The notes beneath the pieces were generated by a model. That model searched no databases and had not been told where the DNA came from. It was given only the letters and a program-made list of their open reading frames with translations. A stretch of DNA of 64,000 nucleotides, taken from assembly GCA_964030785.1 (NCBI GenBank), contig OZ034970.1, positions 35,343,943-35,407,942 of the forward strand, in the 5' to 3' direction. Source of the DNA: Siderastrea siderea (taxonomy: Eukaryota; Cnidaria; Anthozoa; Scleractinia; Rhizangiidae). Of the stretch, positions 22,601 to 34,647 are shown one piece after another. The position numbers were made by a program, and so were the translations under genes. Position 1 is the first letter of the stretch. Each line of letters opens with the position of its first letter.

Positions 22601-24533
22601 TCTGCAAGACATACAGACAATCTATCTTCAAATGCCCGCTTCTGTTTTGGATCGGACCTTCCAACCAAAACACTTTAAACTGCTTATATTTTAATACCTT
22701 CTTATTTTTGTTTCTGTTGTTTCTGTGAGAGAAAAACCCTTACTGAAATATAGGTACTGCAACAAAAAAGGTCGTTTGAAGGTATTCTTTATGTAGAAAG
22801 CAAAATAGTTTAGTGGGGCAAGAGGGATTTTCCATGCCTAAGGGAACGTCTGACTAAAACCTGAAGACATCAGTTTCCGCAAGGATTTCATGTGATTGTC
22901 TGAAACTTGTGATTAAGGACGACCATTGAACCAACAAAAAAAGGAGCGAACAAAAACGAAGAAAAAAAAAAAGATTGGTCACTGTTTTTACTGGATCGCC
23001 TCCATAGTATTAAAAAAGCAACAGATCTCAAACTACTCTATGCCCGAAACATGCAACCCCTTAACACTGTTTAACTGAAGATAAGGAGGTTTAAGTGAGA
23101 TAAATTTTGAACATGAGATAAATGAAAGACACATACTCAAAAACTTGATGCAGTCTTTGTTCTCCCCTATCAAACAACAAATAGTTTTTCTATTCTTATC
23201 TATACCTTATACTCCACTCATATCAAGAAACAAGTCCGGAAATTGGTTTTAAAAAGGAATTTGCACGCAAAAGCACGAAAATACAACATGCCTTCCTATG
23301 CAGAAGAAGAGTCACCATTTTCGTTTGCCATAAGAGCTTGTTACTCCGACCGACCGCAATACCCAGTGCCCAAATTCCCCTTTCTTGGTTAAAAGAGAAT
23401 ATTTTGATTGTCGTAAAGTCCAGCATGTTAGATGCTTGATAGACTTAGAGCCGTTCAATCGGCTTTAGCGCTTCGTTCCGTAGTCTGTAAATAACAATGA
23501 CTCTTAGAACTCAGGCTTCGGCTCAGAAATGGCGATGCTTAACGTCTGGACTTGCGATCAGTCGAGTTGATCCGCGGAGTTGATCAGGTTAATCTTGTAT
23601 TCGGGTGTCCGTTATAGATTCCGGCGCTAAAAAGACATTTTACCGCTCAAAAGCAGGGATGCAAACCACATTGATAAGGATATTTAAGATCTGTTGGAAG
23701 TGCTAGTAAGCACTTTTATGAATGAATGATGAGTTCTTTTGGTGTTCTGGACACCTTTTTTCCCATCAAAGTAATCAGGACCAAAACAATTTCCGCAATG
23801 CATTTATATTAAGCGTTATGAAAACACTTCCTTCCCGGTATAACCGGTACTGCCTAATTTTCACAGAATCAGGAAGGACAAAAATCTGGAAGGCGACTGA
23901 AGATCTCTGAAGACAAAATTCTGGAAGGCAGACCCTAAATGTATGACAGATGTGAAAATGAGCTCACATTTCTGTATAGTTTCTTCTCGCTGATATAGCA
24001 AATGAGTCTAAGTTGATGTACTTATTAATACTCTTACCCTGGTTGCCTCCACATGAACAATTTCTTGTTCCAACAGACCCGAAGAGAATCAACAAAGTTA
24101 GAAGAAGCGAAGCAACTGACGTAATGCAAAGAACTCCAATCAGGGTAACAAGTGGTCTACCAAGAGAGGGCTTTTCCTTGAGACTGTCGTCTTTGATGCT
24201 TTTTACGTCCCATTCACATTGCCTCACTACGTTAATATTCTCTCGTTTAATAGCCACTCGGTGAGGACCAGGCTGCAATGGTGGGGCTTCCATTACCTGA
24301 GGCTCCATGTCCTCCTCACGAACAGTGTCCACTGGTTCATTATATAGTTGGCTGAAAGCTGGGTTCATAAGTACCTGTCCTCGAAAGTCTCTTCTTGGAG
24401 GACGGCTAGACGAGTTGGGACGATGCGGAATTTTTGTCTCTTGAACCGTCCACGCTCGTTGCGCCGGAATTTTTGTCTCCTCCAGTGTCCATGCTTTCTG
24501 GGGATGGATTTTGTACGGACGAATAAACGCCAT
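13457..24533 (-). CDS. Gene B: large paralog of gene A, type II membrane protein with long glycosylated coiled-coil stalk and collagen
   Basis: Thirteen exons in transcription order: 24533-24038, 20955-20867, 20244-20194, 20047-19970, 17571-17374, 16848-16753, 16335-16240, 15669-15592, 15341-15129, 15050-15015, 14628-14542, 14215-14015 and 13645-13457. All phases agree, giving 635 aa and a TAG stop. ATG at 24533 sits in a good Kozak context (CACCATGG). Residues 1-127 form a cytoplasmic tail starting with two copies of a ~13-residue repeat ([12 protein letters not shown] / [12 protein letters not shown]). The membrane segment is about 128-152, followed by CSCGGNQ. Residues about 166-506 form a coiled-coil-like stalk with repeated W-x3-N-x-S/T sequons, then ten Gly-X-Y triplets, then the six-cysteine end shared with gene A. 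Exon 1 ends in phase 1 and exon 2 is 89 bases, exactly as in gene A. Likely a trimeric cell-surface receptor; ligand unknown. The architecture is well supported; the name is withheld. Confidence 0.87.
14015..14215 (-). CDS. Gene B exon 12: collagen triplets
   Basis: 67 codons, phase 0 at both ends. It has ten Gly-X-Y triplets after VNNVSKMT, then SACQYK, and ends LDEPN before GTGAGT. It has two more triplets than gene A (an inserted GPAGPA). Confidence 0.9.
16970..17061. repeat. (AACC)n microsatellite in gene B intron 5
   Basis: About 90 bases of AACC with occasional AGCC units. On the minus strand it reads as a run of GlyTrpLeuVal, an artefact with no coding meaning. It lies between exon 5 (17374) and exon 6 (16848). 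Confidence 0.9.
17613..19266. mobile_element. Foldback element with ~290 bp inverted arms in gene B intron 4
   Basis: The left arm (about 17613-17900) and right arm (about 18955-19266) are inverted copies. Shared landmarks include GACAAAACCTG at the tips, AGTGATTGCCATTGCACTG, and CTGTTTATTG further in. The outer parts carry short GGATC/GATCC tandem units, longer on the right (about 19217-19250). The ~1.05 kb centre has no transposase frame. The left tip is only about 40 bases before the exon 5 acceptor (exon start 17571), so the element sits against a splice site, yet the pyrimidine tract is retained. Confidence 0.65.
24038..24533 (-). CDS. Gene B exon 1: cytoplasmic tail and membrane anchor
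   Basis: ATG in context CACCATGG, 165 codons plus one base, then a GTAAGAG donor. It encodes a Pro/Arg-rich tail with a tandem peptide repeat at its start ([15 protein letters not shown], then [13 protein letters not shown]), a basic stop-transfer flank (LGRPL) and the hydrophobic segment [20 protein letters not shown]. The positive charge on the N-terminal side predicts type II orientation. Confidence 0.88.
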
Positions 24534-27500
24534 GGTGAACGTAACCCTCCCGATACTCTTTTCTAGTCAAGATCAGCTATTTCTTGGAACTTCAAGTAAA
24601 CAGTCCCTGGCTGGTACAATCACTGATCCATTCACAAAGTCTTTTAGCATACCAGCGAGCGCGCAAAAAAAACTGAAATGTAAGGCGCGAAGTGACCGAA
24701 GTGGATGTATGTGACTTAATAGGTAAGATGACGTAAACCCGACTTTATTGGTTGATAGTGTCATGTGTCCCGGAAAGTTTTTCACATATCCGCGACGTCT
24801 GCGCCGGCAAACCGGATAAACGCGATCGTGTGACACTCAACAGAAGTTCTTGGGAGGCCTCTGTCGGAAGATGTGTTGACCCATAATGGCCAGATCTCCC
24901 TCACTGAATGATTTTTGAAAGGTTTCCTGCTATTTATTCTCAGCCGCAGTAAAAACTGTTTCCCGCTAGAATAGCAAACACAGGAAACGCTTAAGTCAGT
25001 CTCCAGGTGAGATATAAGATGCTCCTACCAGTTTCGTGACTAAGGAAACGGAAAAATTAAAGGAAGAACAAACGTTCCTTAATTAAGGGTTTGAAACAAC
25101 CTCACATGAAATTTGTTACTTACGTATGAGTCCAATAATATCGGGAGCTTTCACTGATCAAGTAGAAAGTTCGGCGAGGTCAATTTACTGTAACTGTAAC
25201 ATTTGTATCCAGTGGAACGTTTAAACATCCAATGTTTATAAATTACAAATATAAAAATGCAAAAAATGTGGTTATTTTTATTATCAGGGACTAGCTAGAC
25301 CTCCCTGGTATTAATCAACAAAAGGGAAGACGGCATTCTTCCTTAATTAAACAATAACTCACGAAAACTTTGCGTGAGGGGATGTATCTTCAAGTGCCTG
25401 CGTCCATACTCAAAGCACCCCACTGCATGCAGTGGCACAAAGAGTTAACATCAAACTTGTCACAGTGCGGGATGACTATTTACCTATTCTGTCAAAGAAG
25501 CTTGTCTTAGGCGGTCAAGTCCGCTTTCCGTCGATAAACTAGCGAATGAATTACTTGTTTATGAGATGGACTTGTTGTGGAAGTTCGTTACTTTCTTATG
25601 CAAATTGCGCACTTAAAACATACTTTTTAAGTCAGTAGGTCGTAATACGTGCACACGAACAGCTTAAAATCATAGCTTTTATATCCTAATCAAGTTAGGA
25701 TCCTAAGAGCTTAGCGACAGGAAAGCTAAAAATAGGATATGTCAGATACACTGTTGGAAAAAATTCCGCACGAAAGGAATGGACCCTGATTTGGTTGTTA
25801 GAAGCTCTGGTTATCTAAAGATTTAATTTGCTTTTTTACATTGTTGCAAATTTAATAGCTAACGAGAATGTTTATTGAGTTAACACGCAATGGGTTTACA
25901 AATTCCTGTCCAACGTCATTGTGCAAGCATTAGAGCATCAAAGAATAATCTTTTAAGAAAGCGGAAGTGTAAAGAAAACATTGTGGTTTTCCTGAATTCC
26001 AAATATCTAGAGGCCGATGGAGATTTGGGTGGTCGGTAACCGGGGTCGGTATGGCATTGACTAGAAAATTCTCCCTTTTCCTTAATTTTACAGACAGGAA
26101 TCTGTGAGTTAAAACAGGCGTAACTTTTCCTGCATTTGGTCATGATCGATCCTGTAGCTAATTGCTGAGCGATATGGATTAATACAGATCAGTTGCGTAG
26201 TAAGTGTCGGGGGGGATGTAAGCCCTCGAATGTAACCATACAGGCACTTACGGAAGGCGGACGTGGGATGTTTCACATAATTTGCAAAAATATGTTGAAA
26301 TAGCTATTTGTGATCAAACCGAATTTTTTGGTGGTCTTGACAACAAAACGCTTGTACTCTTTTTAGAATTTATACAAAACAGGAACCTACTCGCGACTAA
26401 AAGCAAATTTGTCTGCAACTTGGTTTTCAGCGGGCATGATCGCGAGATACGTGCTCTTCTGCGGATTAATTTCAACTGCGTAGTTAGGAGAGTCATGAAG
26501 AGTGGGATGAAATTTTTTCCCTCTTTATGAAAATAACATTACAGTCACATTTTGGACGTGATATTAATTCCTCATAACGGATTTCAATAAAGCTGTGAGC
26601 AATACTCTTGGTAAGACAATAGCTGTCTTGGGAAAATGTGAGATCACCTAATGAAAATAATCTCTTTTTTTTAAATGGAAAGTAATGGCCAGAATTTCCA
26701 CCGTCTCAAAACTGGCTGCTGATCCGTATGTTAAATGGTGAGCACTCGTGATTTAGCAGACATAGCTGTTATGTCAGAAGGTTTGTCTCAATATATTATA
26801 AAGGTTTACTCCATAAGCTTTTCTTTGTAGCAAATTATGGGTCGCCACTATGATTTCCGTAACATTTCCATAACATTTTCTGGCCTTTCGCCTGCTTAAA
26901 AATGGTGAATTCCGCATCCCGCAAAAAATATTTTGGATCTGATAGTCGGAAATAATGTCCGAGCGATCATGAGAATGGAGATTACAATTCGGCGAACGAT
27001 CTCTTCGCTTTAATCCCGTCACCGAACTCTAATACGGCCAATGACCACGCGACGTTGAGCTAATCCACTGCAGAAGCGGTACGGTGCAGTGACTCAGACT
27101 CCAACGTAACAGTACCCCGAAATCACGAAACAAATACAAACATTTTGTGTATTTCATTGCCGCTTAAAATGTGTCCCGCATGAAACACTTTTTCAGCGGA
27201 AAATTTCGGATTGCTTTTTCTTTTACTCCAGTCTCACTCGTGTCGTACGACCAACTACCCCACGATGTTAAGCCAATCCATTTCTAATGGCGCCTAATGG
27301 ACGGTTATGAGGGTCCGTATTATGAGTTCGCATTACTGCGGTCTACTAGAGTTTATACGAATTTTGTTCTCTTTGGGACCAAGCGAGTTGCCCCTAATAG
27401 AGAGTTCTGCTTATTATACAGATGTCCGTAGGGATAGGTTGGACTGTATTCGAAGGAATTTCGGCGTTTCGCCTAATGATCCTGAAAGTAGAGACGTCGT

Positions 27501-30500
27501 TTTGGCTTGGAAAAAAGGCCAGAATTAATTCTTAAAAACTTACCACGCTTTACGAAGTGAAGACCACGTTCTGTTGGATTCAACAAGCAGCGAGTCATTT
27601 CATGAATGCATTTGAACAGAATTCCAAAGAATTATTTAGGAAACGCTAATAACAAAGTATGTAAATAATTGTGATATTCGGATGATAAAGTGCTCAGCAT
27701 GCATGCCACTATCGCTGTTTAACCCTTTCTCTCCTCATGTCAAACCCTGAGTCGTATTATCAGAAGATCATTTTTTGCTTTAGTCTGCAGATGAGTCATT
27801 TCAAGCTATTCAGTCAATAGCGATTCTTTATATTGTAGAGTGTATAAAAACGTTTTCAATATTTCCCGGAGTGAAGGTAGAAATCGTGGCAACAGTTTCC
27901 AAATTTCTTCTATTCAGACACCCAGAGGGTGAAATTATTAATTGTTTTTACGAAAGAATCTTTGCAACATCTTTGGGCTTCCTTGCCCCTCCTACAATTC
28001 AGACCACAAAAATCTCGAAACTCTATTAGAACGTCCACAATAATGTAGTTTGTCATGTAATCATGCTTATCGAGTTGATGTCAGCTTTGCGGTTAGGCGC
28101 ATTATGAGGGTATAAAAACAATTTGAAATCTTGAAAATGCTAATTCACTTAGCCAGGTCTGATCTGGGACTGGAATTTTTGATTTACAATTTGGCAGAAC
28201 CTCCAATCACGAGACGAAAGGAATCAGAAGATTTTGGCCTCAGCCTATTCGTACTATTCTTAGGGGGGTCTTAAAAGGAGTGGGATAGGGGCTGGGATGG
28301 GGGGGGGGAGCTGCAGGTTTTATTATTCTCATTTGCCAGCCCAGTATGTTATCGAAATATCAATTCCCTAACTGCAATTTTCCCAAATTCCCATCCCTAG
28401 TAGCAGTTTTCCCGAGTCCCTGCCGTCAAATCCCGGTCTCACTGAGCTAAATGTCGTTTTCCCATTTAAAAAAAAAACCTAGACAAATCCCATTTCCTAT
28501 CTTTTCTGATCACCGCCCATATTGTTGTTAAAACCTACCACTCACAAATAAAATTTATTGAAAACATAAAATAATATTAAAAAGTGATATGGAATTCTAA
28601 TCACGACTAAAATTTTGCCTGTAATTGAATTGGAAAGCTCCAGCCGGAACAGAATTCATCTTAATCATCATTAGTGAAAAGAAAACTCGAAATCCGGGAA
28701 ATAAAGTAATCCAAAAAGCAAACAAGAAAAACTGGAGAAACATTCAGTGGTGGATATTCAATGACCATTCAGGGCCCCTAGCAAGATATAAATGAGTCAA
28801 CTGCAGGGGGAGGGGGAGAGAAGCGATCGAAATTCCAGCCTCTTCCCACCGCGGCCCCGCCAAAGTAAACCTACTTATCATGACACAGGTAAAGATAACT
28901 TAGTCCAAGAATACAACACGGATATTGTTCACACTGCAGCCCCCACCTCCTAACTTAAGGTAGCTGTTTTGAAATATCTTGCAGCTGTTTTCACGTTTGC
29001 TAGCGTTCAACCTCGACTGAAGGATGGGGGGGGGGGGGGGGGTGAGGAGTGGGTTGAGGAGTGGGTTATCCATCGAGCATGCTCAGCCGAGGAAGGACAT
29101 TGTCGCTAAGGTATGCTTACTCTGCACCACACAGAAAGCTGGAGCTGTTGACGAAAATAGACGGGAAAGGGAAGAAGAAATTTAAAAAACCTTTGAGAAA
29201 ATAAAGAGCGTCTTTCCAAGTAACTGACAGAAGCAAATCAACAACTGTTTTTTTTAGAACATTAGTTTAATAAATCTCTAGTGCGTGCTACTATTCACAG
29301 TCAAGACGAGCGGATCCGTTCGGATAGTTCGCAGTTGGTTTTTAGATGTTACTTCTATTTTGTCTCTGCTGTCTTTGTTGTTCAGTCTATATCAGTGTTA
29401 TCAGGAGGAGGATTTGGTTGCATGATAGAGAGCGTCACCATTAAATAGGTAACAGGCAGCTCAAAATTAAAGAATAACGAGGAGACCACGAAAACGTAGT
29501 CCGGCATTTGAAAAGAAATATGCTATCATAAGTCTGGGAAATCGTTTTTTTCGTAATAACAGAATGAATGTATAGTAGAAGAATACTTACATAATTAAAG
29601 AGAAACAGACATTGGGCTAGTTTTTGCGTGTATGTAAGTTGTTTGAGTTTGTTTAAAAACTTGTGATTGACAAAATTTTACTTCTGTGTCAGAAATCATG
29701 CCAACATTACACCTGTGTAAACATTCTACTAATTGAATTATGAAATTCAAATTTAAATAGCTTTCGTGTCAGGAAAAGAATATGATCGTGCTAAAAGGCT
29801 AAGCGAGAGAAAACACAAAACATTTTTGCAGCTTAATGATAAGGATTTCAAGAATCTTTCTGGTGATCATCAAAGGACAAACATCATTTGGGAAGTTCAG
29901 AATAACGAGTAAATCGTCAGATCAATGTCATAACCATGAATACATTCAACTGTGGGAACTGCGAAACTAAACCGCGGACATGAAATACAGAAACCAAGAA
30001 AACTTCAATAACGGCCGATTCTGGAGAGCTGAATAACGGGAAAGAGTCAGGACTCTTCTGGCAATGACGCATGGAATATTTTTAAAATTCATTAAATACG
30101 CGCGTACGGGGAAAATCCTGACTGGCCGATAATTCCGAGCAACATACACTATATATCAGCTCAAAGTAAACCACATAAAACTCAAACTAAATTCTGTCAA
30201 TAAAGTCCTTGAACTCTGTAAGGTGTGGATAATTTTTTTGATAGTTTATAACTTAAACCCGTACCAAATACAAACGTACACAATCGCCTTTCGTAGAGTT
30301 CATTAATTTAATGACCAATTATCTCCCTCAGACAACTTATGCATGAAGAAATGTTTGCACTTGTAGTTCAGAAACATCAACACACAAAGACTTCTTTGCC
30401 ATCTTTTCGACAGCAACTAAACTTGACAACCAATTTCTTTCCTAGTCCAGCTGTTCCTAACCCGCTGGCGGACGCCAACCTAAACTGAAGACCACCGAGT

Positions 30501-31240
30501 CCTAACATGCCCGAGTAAACTTTTCCTTCCGATTCCCTCCTGCGTTGTCTTTGCAAATCAAAATCTACGATATTTTCGAGGATCCAAACACTCCGATTAA
30601 TTCTTCATCCATAGAGACTGCGCAAAACTTGGTTAAAAGCCCCTCAAAACTTGTCTATTACACCTCGAACGATTCCACTTTGAATGGCTTTGTGGGCTTG
30701 TTGCCAAAAAGTTAACACACTAACACGACTGATTACGCCAGGACAGCCCCAATATTTCTCAGTTGCTATAGCAACTGCGAACTAATAACAAATCCTGGGC
30801 AAAAGTCAACTTCTTTTCGTATGACGTATTGTGACGGTAATAATTCCGCGAATTAGGATATAATATGACATTGTATGTCATAATACATAGACGAAAAGGG
30901 AAAAGACTAGGGTTAGCAAAAGTGTGAGTGGCGGAGGTTCTCATGATCAAGTGCTGCTTTTTTGAGATGGTTAGGGAGACTAGTGAAGAGTTTAACTGGT
31001 TTAGATGCATCATAGATGCTACTAACTATGGATGCATCTTTGTTTTTTTTTTCGACGTCTCCCAAATGTTCGCGGAAACGATCACCTCGTCCAATCTTTC
31101 CTTACAATTTCTTTGTGTTTTGCTACAGAGCTATTGTACGTAGAGTGCTTATTGCTGGATGATGACGTTGATTACTACCATGGTTATCATACCTTTTCAC
31201 AGCATTGCACTGCGCACGAGTGATAAATATCTCGTGTCTT
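24534..31240. other. Gene B upstream region and 6.7 kb without a supported gene
   Basis: The first few hundred bases hold gene B's 5' leader and promoter (a CpG-containing patch at about 24650-24840). Beyond that I find no coding exon with splice support, no RNA gene and no clear transposon. Notable composition only: a poly-G run at about 28299-28311 and another at about 29027-29042. A short minus-strand frame from an ATG at 30510 (43 codons, Gly/Leu-rich start) has no family resemblance or paired exon and is not called. Confidence 0.4.
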
Positions 31241-31322
31241 GACAAGGTGGCCGAGTGGTTGAGGCGTTGGTCTGCTAATCCAATGTGCTCTACACGCGTG
31301 GGTTCGAATCCCATCCTTGTCG
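31241..31322 (+). tRNA. tRNA-Ser (anticodon GCU)
   Basis: The acceptor stem pairs GACAAGG with CCTTGTC. The A box is TGGCCGAGTGG and the anticodon arm TTGGTCTGCTAATCCAA shows GCT. A long variable arm (GTGCTC...) of the serine type is present, and the B box is GGTTCGAATC. The discriminator is G and no CCA is encoded, as normal for a nuclear gene. A T-rich run about 20 bases downstream can serve as the Pol III terminator. All expected parts are present, so it is probably functional rather than a SINE head. Confidence 0.9.
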
Positions 31323-32321
31323 AAAGTTGTTGCAGTTTCATTTTCTTTTCAGAATGTAGCATATGTCTTTTATTTTATTTTGATTGAACGTCCAGGAAAG
31401 ATCCAAGAAAGTAAATCAAGTTAAATCTTTTTTTCAGTTCAACAGCAGCGCCCTTAAAAATAGGAAACCCCAGGACGTCCGTTTATGCACTCGTCCTTCA
31501 GTGATTCTATTGTTTGTCATTCTTTTGCCTCTTCTTTTTTTATCCCTTCGTTCTCTCATCCATCCGTTTGTTCCTTTATTCTTTCATTTGTTAACCGACG
31601 AAGTCGAGTTAGAGCAGTCATGTCAAGAGGGTCGACTGGTTTGGTCGGTCAAAATACGTCGTGTAAGGCTCACAAGGTGTGTATTTCGCTATGGCCCACG
31701 GGATGGGATGACGTTTTCTGCAGTTAAGCCCATCGATTAGTACACACACGCACGCACGATAGGACAAGGGTCCACATAAAAAGTATCGTAGGTATAGAAG
31801 GACACTTCCGCCGAGCAGTGTTGGTTTTGACCGGACTGAAATATCTGTGCAATACTAGTGAAAGAAAGCAAGGAGGACTGATAATAACAGGAGGTGAAGT
31901 CCAGTGGCACTGTTGATGCTGGTGGGACCAAAGTGTTGCTGAGACATCGTAAGGATAGAATCGTTCTCAGTAAAGGTTATGAAAGGAAAATTCTGGTGTA
32001 TGTTGTTGTGGTTATGTTTATTACTTGAAAATGTCTAGCTGCCAACGTTAAGAAAGGTTATTGGCAGGTGGGAAATGAATTACGACACAAGGCTGGATCT
32101 TCTTGGATAGTATACTATAAGCGGCACAGAAGGATATACCAGTTAGTCTTTTTAATTTTTCTGCTTTACTTTTGATTTTGAACCGATTTGTTCGATTTTA
32201 GAGTTCGAGACACTGACTTGCTGACTGCGGAAGAGGAAACCAGATTTAACGATTACGTCATAAGACATGCTTTAACGTGTTTGAGATAAAGCGACGACTT
32301 CGCTTTTTACTAATTTCTCCA
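31323..32321. other. Unannotated intergenic stretch
   Basis: No protein-coding or RNA feature beyond the tRNA's terminator. Several overlapping open frames at 31384-31740 lack splice context or recognisable motifs. Confidence 0.35.
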
Positions 32322-32846
32322 GATCGATAATCATGTTTGTATAGTGCTATATTCACCACAGTATATAAATGCTTCGCTTACAACTCTTGATAACGGCATG
32401 TTCATTTGTGGACAAAATTTATCTTTAAATTCTAATTTTAATTCAACAAAATATCCAAAGCGATAAGACAGATGAGCTGAGTCATCCGATTTTAAACATT
32501 ACGTCATTCGGTAACGCGAAAGACAAAATACTGTCTCAATTTTCGTCACGCCGGTTAGCACGTTAAGATTCTGACGATATGTTTGTCTTTATCGATAATC
32601 ATGTTTTTATAGTGCCCTATTCACAACAGTATATAAATACATTGCTCACAACTCTTGGTAAAAGCATGTTCAGTTGTGGACAAATGTGTATCAACATTTA
32701 ATTGTTTAGTTTAATTCAACAAAATTAAATATTCAAAGCGATAAGACATGAGCTGAGTCATCAGATTTTAAACATAACGTCATTCGGTAACGCAAAGGGC
32801 AAACTACTGTCACAATTTTCGTTACGCCAGTTAGTACGTTGAACCA
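32322..32846. repeat. Two-copy ~270 bp tandem repeat with TATA-like boxes
   Basis: The segment at about 32322-32576 recurs at about 32591-32846 with many small differences. Each copy starts ATCGATAATCATGTTT, then has CAGTATATAAAT (TATA-like), a GCATGTTCA...TGTGGACAAA block, GCGATAAGACA, and ACGTCATTCGGTAACGC (CRE-like core). The spacing of TATA-like and ACGTCA boxes is retained in both copies. No gene starts are visible next to them, so a promoter role is only a possibility. Confidence 0.55.
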
Positions 32847-33487
32847 AGTAAAAACATTTGTCGAGGGTGGAGTGGGTCAAAACGACTGGTAAATACCTGT
32901 AATGCGCTTTCTTGTAACCTGTACGATAGAGCATAGCAATCATTTATTTCGTATTTGCATTCACAATTTGGCTTAAGGAGCCCTTGACATGATTAAAGGA
33001 AACTGTACACAAAGCGTGGTTCCCAGGTATGGGGAAAAGTTCAATTCTTTTGGGCTGTTACGGTGCCCATACTGATCAATCGCGAAGATGTGGTTACTTT
33101 TATATTGGGAAAATTGTCGCCCATTTTTTGAAATGCGTCTGTTTTCAGAATTTTTTCGGGGTTTTGAGGATGACCGACCAAAAGACAGCAAAAAATGATT
33201 TTGCCTGAAGAATGCATAGTCTGTGGAGCTATGTTTAGTGAGGAGAGGGTGAATAATTCAGTTGACCTCCTTTCCAGGGTATTGGTCGCCTTTTCAGTTG
33301 GTCAAATTTAAGCGTTAGTTACAGTTACACACTTTTACTGCAACTTGCTGTTACAGATGCTTGAATGTTATTGAAGCTGCAGTCACGCACGGCTTGCTTG
33401 CTTTTCTTTTTGGGACGAACCAACCCATCGTCGGTTCTGCACGCATTGCGGACCTATGTTTTATGTGGTAAGCCCGTCCTCTCGTTC

Positions 33488-33560
33488 GTCAGCCAGCCTT
33501 TCAGTTGCTCGGTCGTTCCGTCGGTCGGTCGGTCGGTCACTCGGTCAGTCGTTCGTTTCT
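33488..33560. repeat. Degenerate (GGTC)n tract
   Basis: Runs of CGGT/CAGT tetranucleotides (clearest at about 33517-33550) in non-coding sequence; otherwise 32850-34470 shows nothing I can call except an NRF1-like palindrome GCGCATGCGC near 34191. Confidence 0.55.
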
Positions 33561-34470
33561 CAATCAACAATCAGACAAACAAATTTTCCAGATATGTTTT
33601 TATTATTTCTGGAAACAATTAAACAAAGTGTAACGAGCTGTACCCAACAGTTCGCAGAGCAAAATTTGGTGTTATACAATCCTCAAAAGTTTACTTTGTC
33701 TTGATTCATATGCCCCATATATTTTTCAAACATGGTCTTCGTCATTAATTCAATTCCTTATTTATGTTTTTTTGTATATTACGGATATATTTACAATACA
33801 TGTACAGAGATCCTCTTCGAAATAAATAATAACGCCTTTCACATTTGTAGTGCGTGTAGTAAAGAGAACGCCAATGTTCAGTCGACCTTCGAGTATAAAA
33901 TTTAAAGTACTTGTGATCCTTAATACTTTGTAGACCAACAGCAAGCAAATGAGGGCAAGCATAAGCCGAATTGTGAGGCCTTTAACAGAAGCGTATAGGC
34001 TCTATTTTATTTTCAAAGGTCCAATACAATTTTGTCATTATGTTAAACTGTTGAAATCTTTTCTCCGATTTCGGTCATTGTATCCTTTAGAGATGTCTTG
34101 TCCAAGCAATGCGCATGTGTTGTTGCTTCCGCGACGTGTGATGGACGTGATGAATTGTGCCTGTTGACGAAAAAGGAAAACGACAGTTAGGCGCATGCGC
34201 TTAGTATTAACTAAACCGTATAACTATCAATTTTTCTCTCAACTTAGGAGGAATTGTTTTTAATCTCGCGGACAGTCGTGCGTCACCGTTTGTTCAAAAT
34301 TTTCTTGGTAATAAAGAAATAAAAATGACATCGTTAATGGCTATTATCCACTCTACACACGTTAGGTGGTTGCGTTGGTAACGCTCGAGGCATGTAATTC
34401 ATGTCAACAAACAAACAAGGGGGTTAGTTTCTAGAGAAACTGTGGTGCTGCGTCGGTGGGGAAATGAAAC

Positions 34471-34647
34471 AAAATTTTGGATTTATCAACTGAGCTGATA
34501 ATAAGGGAAAATTGGCCACCGTAAAGAGGTTGAAAGCTGACGTTGTGGTTCGCTCTGACGAAGGGCTAACGCTCGAAACGTCAGCTTTCAATCTCTTTAC
34601 GGTGGCCAATTTACTTTATCAACTCAGTTGATAAATCCAAAATTTTG
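34471..34647. repeat. Near-perfect palindrome of Penelope-terminus type
   Basis: The left arm (about 34471-34541) and right arm (about 34579-34647) are inverted copies (AAATTTTG... at the tips, CCACCGTAAAGAG in the middle, GAAAGCTGACG at the inner end). The centre is a hammerhead-like core. No ORF is attached, so this is a stand-alone terminal-repeat pair, probably left from a Penelope-like element. Confidence 0.6.
34534..34588 (+). ncRNA. Hammerhead-ribozyme-like motif
   Basis: GCTGACG (34536-34542) pairs with CGTCAGC (34579-34585) as stem III. CTGACGA (34555-34561) fits the CUGANGA box, and GAAA (34575-34578) is the second box. GGGC...GCTC between them can form stem II with one bulge. The cleavage triplet would be GUU, ending at 34544. 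Stem I (34545-34554) is short and poorly paired, so activity is doubtful. The sequence matches the type of hammerhead reported in Penelope-like retroelements. Confidence 0.5.

Noticed and set aside
30380..30510. 43-codon minus-strand frame with a Gly/Leu-rich start
   Set aside because: No donor, acceptor or family resemblance; too short to support alone.
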